A DNA stretch of 64,000 nt, taken from contig NZ_JACJRV010000004.1 in NCBI RefSeq assembly GCF_014697475.1, positions 186,001-250,000 on the forward strand, in the 5' to 3' direction. This DNA is from Nostoc sp. FACHB-152 (GTDB lineage: Bacteria > Cyanobacteriota > Cyanobacteriia > Cyanobacteriales > Nostocaceae). Position numbers and translations under genes: made by a program. Shown here piece after piece: positions 20,790-29,427 of this stretch. Under the pieces are notes generated by a model. The model did not search any database. It saw nothing but the letters and a program-made list of their open reading frames with translations, and was not told the origin of the DNA. The number at the start of each line of letters is the position of its first letter. The stretch's first letter is position 1.

Positions 20790-22202
20790 TTAAGACTCTA
20801 GAGTTATGGGTAGAGTGACAATAAAAGTCGTTCCTTTGCCAAGGGTACTCTCAACTTGAATTTGTCCTTGGTGATGTTCGACAATAGCTTGAGCGATCGC
20901 CAGCCCTAATCCTGAACCAGTAGCTTTGTCTGTGCTTATACTTTCACTCTTTTTGTGAGTACGTGCAGGATCTACCCGATAAAAGCGGTCAAACAAACGT
21001 GGTAGTGCTTCTGAGGGAATACCAGTACCGGTATCACTCACCTTGATTTGTAATTGAGCAGTGTTGGTACGCATTCTCGACACGCGATTAGTTCCTTCTA
21101 GGCGTGCCAATTCCACATTTACCTTTCCATCTGTGGGAGTATACTGTAATGCATTACCAATTAAATTTGTCAATAGTCTGATCAGTTGATCCCAATTGCC
21201 TAATACTGTAAACCAATTTTCTAGCAATTCAGGACTAGTGTCGGCAGTAGGAGGGTCAACTAACTCTAAATTTAGATTGATACTCTTTTCCTTAGCTAAC
21301 AGTTGCTGTTCTTCGACAACTTCCATAAGCAAAGCATCTAAAGGACAATGCGAAAAATCAACTTTACTAATACCACTGTCTTGTCGTGCTAAAAACAGTA
21401 AGTCATTAACTAACTTACCTAAACGTTGCGTCAGCCGTTCCACTACCTTTAATTGTTGGCGGTAGTTAAAACAAGTACTAGCTTCTGTTTCTACTAATTC
21501 CAATTCAGACAGTGCAACCTGCACATTAGTTTGAATCAAAGCAATTGGACTTCTCAGTTCATGGGAAGCATCAGCAGTAAATTGCTTGAGACGTTGGTAA
21601 GATTCACCTACAGGTTCCATTGCTTTACCAGAAAGAAACCAGCCACTTGCAGCTACAGATAGTAACATTAACCAAATACCCAAGGCTAAATCTATAAGTA
21701 GCTGGCGGCTGGGTTTGGTAACTTCAAACCAAGGATGACTTACACGCAGATATCCTAATACTTGTCGTCCAAATTCCACACGCTGTGTTACTTGACGCAA
21801 TGATAATTCTGAGTCTCCCCACTGGTCTTGTTTAGCTATTCGGACTGTTTCGCCAGTATGATTACCGTGAATGGGGATATTGAGAGGTTCTGATAAAGTT
21901 GACCACAGCAGTTGACCAGTAGGACTAAACCATTCTAAGTCGATATGGTCATCGTCCGCATTCTGAGCATTGTTGGGAAAACTGGCTTCTACATTGATGC
22001 GGAATTTGTCAGTATTGTTATTCACTGATTCGATGACAAGCGATCGCTCTACAATTTCCACCACATGATTAAGGGTATCATCAATCCGCTCCACCAAAGT
22101 ACTACGGACATACAAATACACACCACTAGCAAACAGTAACAGTAACACCGCAGTTACAGCAGTATACCAAATAGCGAGACGACGGCGAGTAGCTTGAAAC
22201 AT
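20790..22202 (-). CDS. Sensor histidine kinase (RppB/NrsS-like)
   Basis: A 470-residue membrane kinase. The first membrane segment is at about residues 10-32, a periplasmic sensor domain of about 130 residues follows, and the second span is near 170-190. The phosphoacceptor H-box is FTADASHELRSPIALIQ. Beyond it are the N-box NLIGNALQYTP, the G1 box VSDTGTGIP, the F-box FDRFYRVDPART and the G2 box GSGLGLAIAQ, so the kinase should be active. The overall layout resembles cyanobacterial RppB/NrsS kinases linked to redox or metal sensing. No response-regulator gene adjoins it, so its partner is elsewhere. It is divergent from the pilin-like gene, with 457 bases between. Confidence 0.9.
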   Translation of the reverse strand: MFQATRRRLAIWYTAVTAVLLLLFASGVYLYVRSTLVERIDDTLNHVVEIVERSLVIESVNNNTDKFRINVEASFPNNAQNADDDHIDLEWFSPTGQLLWSTLSEPLNIPIHGNHTGETVRIAKQDQWGDSELSLRQVTQRVEFGRQVLGYLRVSHPWFEVTKPSRQLLIDLALGIWLMLLSVAASGWFLSGKAMEPVGESYQRLKQFTADASHELRSPIALIQTNVQVALSELELVETEASTCFNYRQQLKVVERLTQRLGKLVNDLLFLARQDSGISKVDFSHCPLDALLMEVVEEQQLLAKEKSINLNLELVDPPTADTSPELLENWFTVLGNWDQLIRLLTNLIGNALQYTPTDGKVNVELARLEGTNRVSRMRTNTAQLQIKVSDTGTGIPSEALPRLFDRFYRVDPARTHKKSESISTDKATGSGLGLAIAQAIVEHHQGQIQVESTLGKGTTFIVTLPITLES

Positions 22203-22659
22203 ACTTGCAAACTAGAGCTACTTACGTAGATTTATCATTAACAAGGACTATTAAATAAAAATATAGTAAATAAACGGAATATTATACCAAAATAATTATT
22301 CTAATTAATAAATAAGCAAAGCATACTCTGAGTTCATAAATGTAGCCACTTCATCATTTAAAAACTTATTTTAAATAATTAGGGCTTAACTAATAACTTA
22401 CTTCATTTCAAAAGCAAAACATAGGTAATACTAATAGTAATTTTACGGTTTAATATTTTTTTGAAAACTTTATAGCAATTTAATTAGTGAAAAATAACCA
22501 TAACATTCTGTTGGACAACAATGTGTCTATCTAGTGATTTTACCAGTCTATATATATATAAACTTTACAAATTTTAGTGGTTTTTCTGATGTGCCATTTT
22601 TACTACAAGGATAGATTTATTTTGTAATCTTATCCCCAAGATTCATTTATATAGTCACC
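22203..22659. other. AT-rich divergent promoter region before the usher-like cluster
   Basis: About 460 very AT-rich bases between the histidine kinase (minus) and the first gene of the chaperone-usher-like cluster (plus). It holds an alternating TA tract (TATATATATA near 22550). No hairpin or gene is seen. Promoters for both directions are expected here. Confidence 0.5.
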
Positions 22660-23256
22660 ATGAAAAAAAACTTATTTCTAGCTGCATTCAGTCTCAGCAC
22701 AGCCGCTCTCGCAAGCGCCTTATTATCTACACCTGCAAAAGCTGTTGACTATGGTGTAAAAATTGAGGTAGTAGTTCCAGATGTAGTGTTTTTAGAGACT
22801 TACGATACTATCACATTCAAACCAACAATTGCAGATTTAACAGGAGGTAATACCTCAGGCACATTTACATCTGCTAAAACTGATGTAACAGGAGATTTAG
22901 CCTCACCTACTATATCTCAATCTCTTGGTGGTATTACTGGCCCTGGTTTAACTTCTACAAACAAAACTTACGAAAATGTTCCTGTATATAGGTTTTGGGG
23001 ACTAGGTGGCGGTACTGGTAAAATTCGCCATAAGATTAGTTATAACGGCAATGATTTGACAAAAGGTATAAACGGTTCGACAGTAACCGTTTCTGTTACA
23101 GGTAACAATGCGACAGGAATCGCAGACGATGCGCCTGGTTTAGATTATGCTGAGGCCATAGAGAAAACATTAAACTTTACTTTCAATTTTGCGGGAGTTC
23201 AAGAGTCAGGACTTCACACGGGAGGAGTTTTAACAATCACAGCTACTGCTGAATAA
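22660..23256 (+). CDS. Secreted beta-rich protein, putative fimbrial subunit
   Basis: A 198-residue protein with a clear signal peptide (MKKNLFLAAFSLSTAALASA, cleavage likely after AKA at residue 28). The mature part is rich in Thr, Gly, Val and Asn with alternating beta strands and no cysteine. It ends in an alternating hydrophobic strand, GGVLTITATAE, reminiscent of the C-terminal strand of pilin and spore-coat-U subunits. It is the first of four co-directional genes with a PapD-like chaperone and an usher-like protein, which is the main reason to see it as a structural subunit. A strong terminator follows it. I do not recognise a named family. Confidence 0.65.
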   Translation: MKKNLFLAAFSLSTAALASALLSTPAKAVDYGVKIEVVVPDVVFLETYDTITFKPTIADLTGGNTSGTFTSAKTDVTGDLASPTISQSLGGITGPGLTSTNKTYENVPVYRFWGLGGGTGKIRHKISYNGNDLTKGINGSTVTVSVTGNNATGIADDAPGLDYAEAIEKTLNFTFNFAGVQESGLHTGGVLTITATAE

Positions 23257-23564
23257 GTAAGTTGACTTAATCTTTAAACTTACTTCAGTCTGTGTTATTA
23301 AAATGGCAGTTAAGACTGATTTAGAGCAAGATAATTTTGCTTGGTTAATTTCTCTGTGGTGTATCTTCAATATTTTATTAATATCTCCTCCACAGATTTT
23401 ATGTTAACTCAACCTGCCTCAGCAGGCTAAAACACTGGAGGCTGCTGAGGCAGCCTTTACCTTTTTAGGATAATTGTTTGCTAAAAAGATGAAATATTAC
23501 TATTGCTCTAGTTGTACTTAATTGCCAAATTCATCGTTTTATAAATTACCTAATAAAAAATTTG
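23257..23564 (+). other. Spacer with internal terminator between the two subunit genes
   Basis: About 308 bases with no gene. The main content is the strong hairpin at 23414-23467, listed separately. A downstream promoter may lie at 23470-23560 but cannot be fixed by eye. Confidence 0.5.
23414..23467 (+). terminator. Strong terminator after the first subunit gene
   Basis: CTGCCTCAGCAG (23414-23425) is perfectly complementary to CTGCTGAGGCAG (23442-23453). CCTTTACCTTTTT follows. The 12-pair GC-rich stem with a T-tract makes a convincing intrinsic terminator. If leaky, it would give more first-subunit transcript than downstream chaperone and usher transcript. Confidence 0.85.
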
Positions 23565-24074
23565 ATGAAGCTGCAAGTTTGTCTTGGTATAGCATCAGCT
23601 TTACTTTGTATGTTCCAACTTAGCAATGTTGGTAGTGCAAAAGCTCAAATAGTTTGTGGCAGTAGCGAGAGTGTTACAGATGGTTGCCTAAAAATCACCA
23701 ATGAACCTTTACAAATTCCCCTATCAGAAATTGTTGAAGGTCAAGTTGTCCAAATAGTTGGCTCATTTGGCTCAACGCCACCTAATCTTCATAAAGAAAT
23801 CAACCGCACAATTACATGGGAGGTAGAAGTTACAGAGGGAAGCGAGAATAATTTATCAGTAACTTATGAATTCCCAAATGTAATTAACACTCATCAACCA
23901 TCATCTGAAATCCCTGTTGAACTTGTTCATGAAACAAAACCAAGTTTTAAGGGAAATAGTTCCAACTCAGGTAAAGTTATTGTGCAAGGTTCAGCTACTT
24001 TTAAATTTAATTTATCAGCCATAAAAGCATCTGGTAGTTATTTGGGAAACCTAATCATAAGAGTAACAGAATGA
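23565..24074 (+). CDS. Secreted two-cysteine protein, putative minor fimbrial subunit
   Basis: A 169-residue exported protein. The start is set at the ATG 23565; an in-frame TTG lies one codon earlier. The signal peptide runs to about residue 27 (NVGSAKA then QIVCG). Two cysteines near the mature N-terminus (residues 31 and 43, VCGSSESVTDGC) could form a disulfide loop. The rest is beta-rich and ends in an alternating strand, SGSYLGNLIIRVTE, like the last strand of secreted fibre subunits. It lies 59 bases before the chaperone gene and so is probably co-transcribed with it. No family name is recognised; the subunit role is inferred from context. Confidence 0.65.
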   Translation: MKLQVCLGIASALLCMFQLSNVGSAKAQIVCGSSESVTDGCLKITNEPLQIPLSEIVEGQVVQIVGSFGSTPPNLHKEINRTITWEVEVTEGSENNLSVTYEFPNVINTHQPSSEIPVELVHETKPSFKGNSSNSGKVIVQGSATFKFNLSAIKASGSYLGNLIIRVTE

Positions 24075-24133
24075 CAAGGTAACTAGTTAATATAAATTTC
24101 ATAAATAGAAACAGCAAAGTGGTGTATTAAGTT

Positions 24134-24994
24134 ATGAGAAAAATATCTATAAGTCTTCTAGCTGCTGTCGGTCTATCTGTTTTGGCATCTTGCCCGACAT
24201 CAGCAATATCAATTGGTGTTAGTCCGCCAAGATTTGAATTAAATCTTGGGCAAAAAAAGCAAAACACTCAAGTTTTTAAAGTACTAAATAACGGCTCGAA
24301 ACCAGCCACATTTAGAGTTTATACTCAAGGCTGGACATTAAATGAAAAAAACGAAACTCAGCCTATATCTTCAACCGAACAGTCACTAGCTCAATGGATT
24401 ATAGTTAATCCAGTTCAGTTCACTCTTCCTCCTGGTCAAACTCAAACAGTACGCTTTGCTGTTCGTCCTCGTGTTCAGCCAAATCCAGGTGAGCATCGAG
24501 CTTTTATCTTCATAGAAGAATTACCCTCTGACAACGAAATCATCGATCCGAAAGCAACAGTAGCTGTTAAAGTTGTTGGGCGTTTTGGTGTTGCTGTTTA
24601 CGGCTACGTTGGTGACATTAAAAGAGTTGGTGTGCTCAATTCAATCATAGTAGACACAAAAGCTGCTCCTGTAAAAGCAGCATTTGATATTTCCAGCCAA
24701 GGTAATGCTTATGTCCGGTTGAACGGACAATATGGAATTTGGCCTGCTAATAAATATCCTGGCGCAAGTGTAACTAAAAAAATCGCTAACTTACAATCGA
24801 AAAAAACACAATTACCAGATGGTTTGTTAGAAGCAGGCTCGCTACCTTCAAATCCTGTATTGCCTGGTACTCGCCGTCAATTGATACTTAACATCAGCAA
24901 AAAATTACCACCTGGTAAATACGTCTTAGATGTTGATGGAAATTTGAATGCTACTGCAATTGATAAGGGTATTACCTTTACAGTGGCAAAGTAA
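24134..24994 (+). CDS. PapD-like periplasmic fimbrial chaperone
   Basis: A 286-residue exported protein. The N-terminus is a signal peptide with cleavage after TSA (residue 24). A lipobox-like LASC at residues 17-20 is an alternative but is followed by Pro. The N-terminal domain has the pili-assembly-chaperone pattern: a first strand ISIGVSPPRFELNLG, an alternating hydrophobic strand after KNTQVFKVLNN, and LPPGQTQTVRFAVRP, the typical loop before the F/G strands. A longer second beta domain follows. Such chaperones complete the fold of fibre subunits in the periplasm and deliver them to an outer-membrane usher. It sits between putative subunits and an usher-like gene, 172 bases before the latter. 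Confidence 0.82.
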   Translation: MRKISISLLAAVGLSVLASCPTSAISIGVSPPRFELNLGQKKQNTQVFKVLNNGSKPATFRVYTQGWTLNEKNETQPISSTEQSLAQWIIVNPVQFTLPPGQTQTVRFAVRPRVQPNPGEHRAFIFIEELPSDNEIIDPKATVAVKVVGRFGVAVYGYVGDIKRVGVLNSIIVDTKAAPVKAAFDISSQGNAYVRLNGQYGIWPANKYPGASVTKKIANLQSKKTQLPDGLLEAGSLPSNPVLPGTRRQLILNISKKLPPGKYVLDVDGNLNATAIDKGITFTVAK

Positions 24995-25166
24995 ATACAA
25001 CAGTTTTAAGACTAACTCTTTTACTCTTTTAGTCGCCTTTTAACCGCTCCTGATATTGTAGATACTTCGTCTTTTCTTCAGCTAAATTTTTTAGTTTTTA
25101 AGCTATTTTGTCTGTCTCTGCAATTAACTTCCAGCCTAGAACTTTTTTAGGCTGTCATACCAGCGT

Positions 25167-28100
25167 GTGTATTCAAATATGATCTACCAAGCTTCACCGC
25201 CTTTACCACCAGCAGAAGTCGCAACTTTACCAGCGCAAGATACTCCTATTACAGCACCAGATAAAAATAGTGCTAACCCAGCGTATAAAACTGCGCGGCA
25301 TACGGTAGCTACTCCTATTCCACCTGAAACTACACCATCTGCTGAGTTTTCCACAAATGGCTTAGAAGAATGGGAACTTTCTGCTGAAGGTATTTCCGAT
25401 GAAGAAGCAGAAGTTCTGCCAAATAAAACAGTTACAACCTTCTCTGAAGTTTCTTTAACTGATAAAATTGCACAAACATCAGATGAGTCAGAAGATTTAT
25501 TAACCAAACAAATTAATAAATGTACAGATGACACAACAGCTACCACTAGTGCAAGTTTAGCAACATCAGAAAAATCTCCTGATTTGTTGACTAAACAACT
25601 GATTAAATGCAAACAAATCAAAGCACCCTCTGAAGTTGCTACTACCAGCGAAAATTCAGCAAAGCCAGATAAGCTAGTAGCTTTGTCAGCAGAACAGCCT
25701 ACTCAGTCTGAATTTCAACTTATAAATACCCAAGCCAGTATTGAATTTTTCATTAATGATAGAACGACAACACCAGACAGATCTCAAGTAACACCACAGC
25801 CGCCACAGTCTTCTACTCAACATAAAATTAAAGCACCGGCTAAAGTTGCTGCGACAACACCAGACAACTCAGCCGCAGAACAACAACCGCTACAGTCTTC
25901 TACTCAACATAAAGTTAAAGCACCGGCTAAAGTTGCTGCAACAACACCAGACAACTCAGCCGCAGAACAACAACCGCTACAGTCTTCTACTCAACACAAA
26001 GTTAAAACGCCTGCTAAGGTTGCTGCAAAAACTCCAGAGAACAAAACTAAACCAAAGTCATCAGTTCAACGTAAAAAGACTACAACGCCTGTTAAAGTTG
26101 CCACAAGTGAAACTGACTCAAGAAGATTAAAACAACCGTCTCCATTAAAGGCACAAGCTACTAAAGTTGAAGTTGCCAGAAATAGTGATGCAGCCAAAAC
26201 CCAGGAAGACTTAGCTGGTTTTTTGGCCAAACAATCTTCACAGGGTCAAAATCCAACAGTCTCAGATCCAGTTACAATCGCTACAAGAACACCAGAAGAC
26301 TTAGCAACTTTTGTAGCTAAACAAAGATCGCAAACTGTTACAGCAATTTCGGAAGTTGTTACCAATGATACTTCTAAAACTGCTGATGATTTCGGAACTT
26401 TTTTGGCTAAACAAGCACTTCAGGAGAATCATGATACTACTATTGCATTTAATGAAACTGCAATACATTCTGATGACTTAGCCCCTTTCTTAACGAAACA
26501 ACCACCTCATTCATTAGTTCCACAAAAAGTTGCTAATGTCCCTGATGAAGTTTCAACTAACAGCAATACAACAAAAAAATCGGAAGATTTAGGCGCATTT
26601 TTAACGAAACAACCGCCTCAGTCACAGGTTCCACAAAAAACTGCTAGTAATACTACTTCTGCATCAACTCAAAAACCTGTAAAAACTCAACCTTCCCAAG
26701 TACAGCCTCAGAAAGAAGGGGTAGATGTCAGTACGAGTATATTAAATGTAGATAATGGTTCACGAATAACTTTCACTCAAACGGCAAGTTCAAACTTAGA
26801 AAATTTATTGCTTGGGGTAATCATCAATAGAAGAGAGGTCGGCAACTTAGATGTTATACGTCAAGGGAATACTTTATTATTGCCGTTAGAAGACTTTGCT
26901 AAACTTGCTGACTTTACCGTTGAAATCAAAGACGGTAAGACAAAATTAAGCACACCTTTAGGTGTTATTAGTCTTGGTGATAATGATATTCAAAATATTA
27001 AAGGTATTACTTATATTAGTGATACTGTTATACGGGAAAAATTATCTTCAAAAATAGAGTTTAACTCGTTAGATTTAGCTTTAATTATTGACTTGCCTTG
27101 GGGCAACAATAGTACTGAATATACTAGCCAAACAGTTAAGTTACAACCAGATGTATTTGCTCCTAACAATGGATTTTCTAATTTCAGACAAGAGTTAAAT
27201 ATTGTTAATAACTCAGGAGATGTAAGGTTACAAAGTTCTACACTGCTGGGTGGCAGATTAGCAGGTGGCTTATGGCGTGTACGTGTCAATAATAATTTTG
27301 AAAATTCTCCTGATTTATCTGAATATTTTTACTATAAACGTAATGGTGGATTCCTTTATCAAGTTGGGCGGCAACAAATTGGCATCAATCCACTGTTAAA
27401 TTCGCTTAATCTTACAGGAGCGCAAGTTGGCTATACAAATATACCAACAGACAGATTTAATCAAAATAACAGTGCTAATGAACTATTACCTAGACGTTCT
27501 AGACCTTTACAAACTTTCCAAGGTGTAGCACCACCAGCTAGTTTTGTGCAACTCAGAGTGTCTGGCATTGTTGTGGCGCAGCAACAAGTGGGGTTTGATG
27601 GTAGATACGAATTTATTGATGTTAATTTGCCTGTTGGTCAAAATAATCAAATTGAGGTTTTAATTTTTGATCGTAACAATCTTAGCGTTCCTAGTGAAAT
27701 TCGTTCTGTTCGCATAAATTCTTCTGATTTGTTATTACCAGCAGGTGGCAATGTTCAATTAGCTGGTGTTGGTTTAACTGGGAATTTAGCTCAAAATACT
27801 TTGTTTGATGATAATAGTATTGATGCTGGTCAGTTTGCAGGTTTTTACCAAGTTCGTCAAGGTCTTTCTAACAACTTAACTTTTGAAGGTTCTTTACAAG
27901 CTATACCCAATGCATTACAAAGCCAAGCTGGGTTAGTTTGGCGAGTAGCTAATCCTGTTGTTTTATCTGCTAGCGTGGGTAATTCTTTTGGTAAGTTAGC
28001 TTACAACACAGATTTAGATATCCAATTAGGCAAATTGGATATTACTGCTAATTCCCAGTCTTACCCATCAGGTTATCGTAATGGAAAAAACTCTAGTGAG

Positions 28101-29288
28101 TTTCTGAATCATAGTGCAGAAGTGAGCTATCGATTTAATAATAATTTTCAGTTAGGTTTTCTAGCACGTAGCCGTAAAAGTGGGAGTGATTCTAATGAAT
28201 ATATATCACCCACTTTCTCTTTAAGACCATTTTCTAATTTATATTTAAGCGGTAGACCTGACATTACAGGGCAATATTTATTTAATGCGTTTTATCAAAT
28301 TAATCGTGCTGCTAGGCTTTCTTTGAATACGTTTGGTGATAGATACACTACTAATTTAAACTATGACTTTAATCGCAGTTATCAACTATCTTTAGGTAGC
28401 AATTTTGGTGGTGATTTCGCTACTCGCTATACAGCTACACTTAACCATAATCCATTGGATATTAGACAACTGAGTTGGCGAATGGGACTAGCTTATAGTG
28501 AGGGGAATTTCGGGCCAGTTGTCGGTGCTACTATGCAAGTACTTCCTGGTTTGTTTGCCAGAGTGGAATATCAAGGTATTCCGCTTGCAGGTAGAAGAAA
28601 TAATTTTGGCGGCTTTGGTGACGATCGCCTGACAATATCATTAGTATCAGACTTATCGTTTGCTGGTGGCCGAGCCGTTCCTAGTAATTTTAGCTCTGTT
28701 GGGAAAGACCGTGGTGCGATCGCTGGGCGTATTATCTTCCAAGGCGAAAACCAAGGTTATGACTTAAGTGGTGCTAGTGTGCGAGTCATGAATAACCACA
28801 ACAAGGCTGTTGGTGGTGCAACAACAGACTCTAGTGGTAATTTCTTTGTCGGCGGTTTACCAGAAGGTGTTTATCGAGTAGAAGTTGACCCAGAAAAGCT
28901 ACCTGTAGAACTTACCTTACCGAAAACCAGTCGGGTTGCTGAGGTGGGAATGGCTGGTGTAACTAATTTAGATTTTGCCGCCAGATTAGAATACGGGTTA
29001 GCCGGCAGAATTACCGATGTTGCAGGTCAACCTATGCCAGATGTACGAGTAGAACTAGTAAACCTCGCTGGTACAGAAGTTTTATCAGCTATGACTGACG
29101 AATTTGGGCTGTATCGTGTTGATGGAGTTCCCACAGGGAAGTATACATTGCAGGTTCCGCCTCAAGAGGCGATCGCGAATAGCTCGACTCTTCCCAAACG
29201 CGAGGTAACTATTCGTAACGAGTTCGTCTACGACCAAAATCTGCAATTACCAATTTCTACAGCAGCCAAAGAAATTAAGCAAAAATAA
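25167..29288 (+). CDS. Usher-like outer-membrane barrel protein with repeats and two C-terminal beta domains
   Basis: 1373 residues from a GTG; an ATG at 25179 is an alternative. An in-frame TAG at 25137 blocks further extension, and no signal peptide is visible, which is odd for an outer-membrane protein. Residues 1-520 are low-complexity, with a tandem repeat (about 223-290) and a recurring EDLxxFLxKQ motif at about 109, 139, 347, 377, 407, 436 and 473. Residues about 540-640 resemble an usher N-terminal region. Around 790-850 lies an usher-middle-domain-like segment (GVAPPASFVQLRVSG, then GRYEFIDVNLPVG). A long strand-rich barrel region follows. Residues about 1190-1360 hold two regulatory-type beta domains (ATTDSSGNFFVGGLPEGVYRV; MTDEFGLYRVDGVPTGKYTL). 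I infer an outer-membrane usher or secretion channel for the subunits encoded upstream. The family match is by pattern only. Confidence 0.75.
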   Translation: MYSNMIYQASPPLPPAEVATLPAQDTPITAPDKNSANPAYKTARHTVATPIPPETTPSAEFSTNGLEEWELSAEGISDEEAEVLPNKTVTTFSEVSLTDKIAQTSDESEDLLTKQINKCTDDTTATTSASLATSEKSPDLLTKQLIKCKQIKAPSEVATTSENSAKPDKLVALSAEQPTQSEFQLINTQASIEFFINDRTTTPDRSQVTPQPPQSSTQHKIKAPAKVAATTPDNSAAEQQPLQSSTQHKVKAPAKVAATTPDNSAAEQQPLQSSTQHKVKTPAKVAAKTPENKTKPKSSVQRKKTTTPVKVATSETDSRRLKQPSPLKAQATKVEVARNSDAAKTQEDLAGFLAKQSSQGQNPTVSDPVTIATRTPEDLATFVAKQRSQTVTAISEVVTNDTSKTADDFGTFLAKQALQENHDTTIAFNETAIHSDDLAPFLTKQPPHSLVPQKVANVPDEVSTNSNTTKKSEDLGAFLTKQPPQSQVPQKTASNTTSASTQKPVKTQPSQVQPQKEGVDVSTSILNVDNGSRITFTQTASSNLENLLLGVIINRREVGNLDVIRQGNTLLLPLEDFAKLADFTVEIKDGKTKLSTPLGVISLGDNDIQNIKGITYISDTVIREKLSSKIEFNSLDLALIIDLPWGNNSTEYTSQTVKLQPDVFAPNNGFSNFRQELNIVNNSGDVRLQSSTLLGGRLAGGLWRVRVNNNFENSPDLSEYFYYKRNGGFLYQVGRQQIGINPLLNSLNLTGAQVGYTNIPTDRFNQNNSANELLPRRSRPLQTFQGVAPPASFVQLRVSGIVVAQQQVGFDGRYEFIDVNLPVGQNNQIEVLIFDRNNLSVPSEIRSVRINSSDLLLPAGGNVQLAGVGLTGNLAQNTLFDDNSIDAGQFAGFYQVRQGLSNNLTFEGSLQAIPNALQSQAGLVWRVANPVVLSASVGNSFGKLAYNTDLDIQLGKLDITANSQSYPSGYRNGKNSSEFLNHSAEVSYRFNNNFQLGFLARSRKSGSDSNEYISPTFSLRPFSNLYLSGRPDITGQYLFNAFYQINRAARLSLNTFGDRYTTNLNYDFNRSYQLSLGSNFGGDFATRYTATLNHNPLDIRQLSWRMGLAYSEGNFGPVVGATMQVLPGLFARVEYQGIPLAGRRNNFGGFGDDRLTISLVSDLSFAGGRAVPSNFSSVGKDRGAIAGRIIFQGENQGYDLSGASVRVMNNHNKAVGGATTDSSGNFFVGGLPEGVYRVEVDPEKLPVELTLPKTSRVAEVGMAGVTNLDFAARLEYGLAGRITDVAGQPMPDVRVELVNLAGTEVLSAMTDEFGLYRVDGVPTGKYTLQVPPQEAIANSSTLPKREVTIRNEFVYDQNLQLPISTAAKEIKQK
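25801..26045 (+). repeat. 87-base in-frame tandem repeat in the usher-like gene
   Basis: Two almost identical 87-base units (25833-25919 and 25920-26006) encode APAKVAATTPDNSAAEQQPL and nine further residues. A partial upstream unit (from about 25801) and a degraded downstream unit (from 26007) flank them. The near identity implies recent duplication or gene conversion, and the copy number is likely to vary between strains. Confidence 0.9.
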
Positions 29289-29427
29289 AGTTTTTTCAGA
29301 GATTGCATACTTTATCAAAGCATAGTGACTTTTGTAAAAAAGCGGCTTCTCGTATATCACCTATTTCCACTACTATGTTTATTGTTCTCCAGTCGTATGG
29401 GCTACTTCTGGCTACCCGCAGATCGTC

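Noticed and set aside
25184-25621. 145-codon minus-strand frame opposite the usher-like gene
   Set aside because: It mirrors the repeat-rich coding strand; its hydrophobic look comes from reverse-complemented Thr/Lys/Glu-rich codons.
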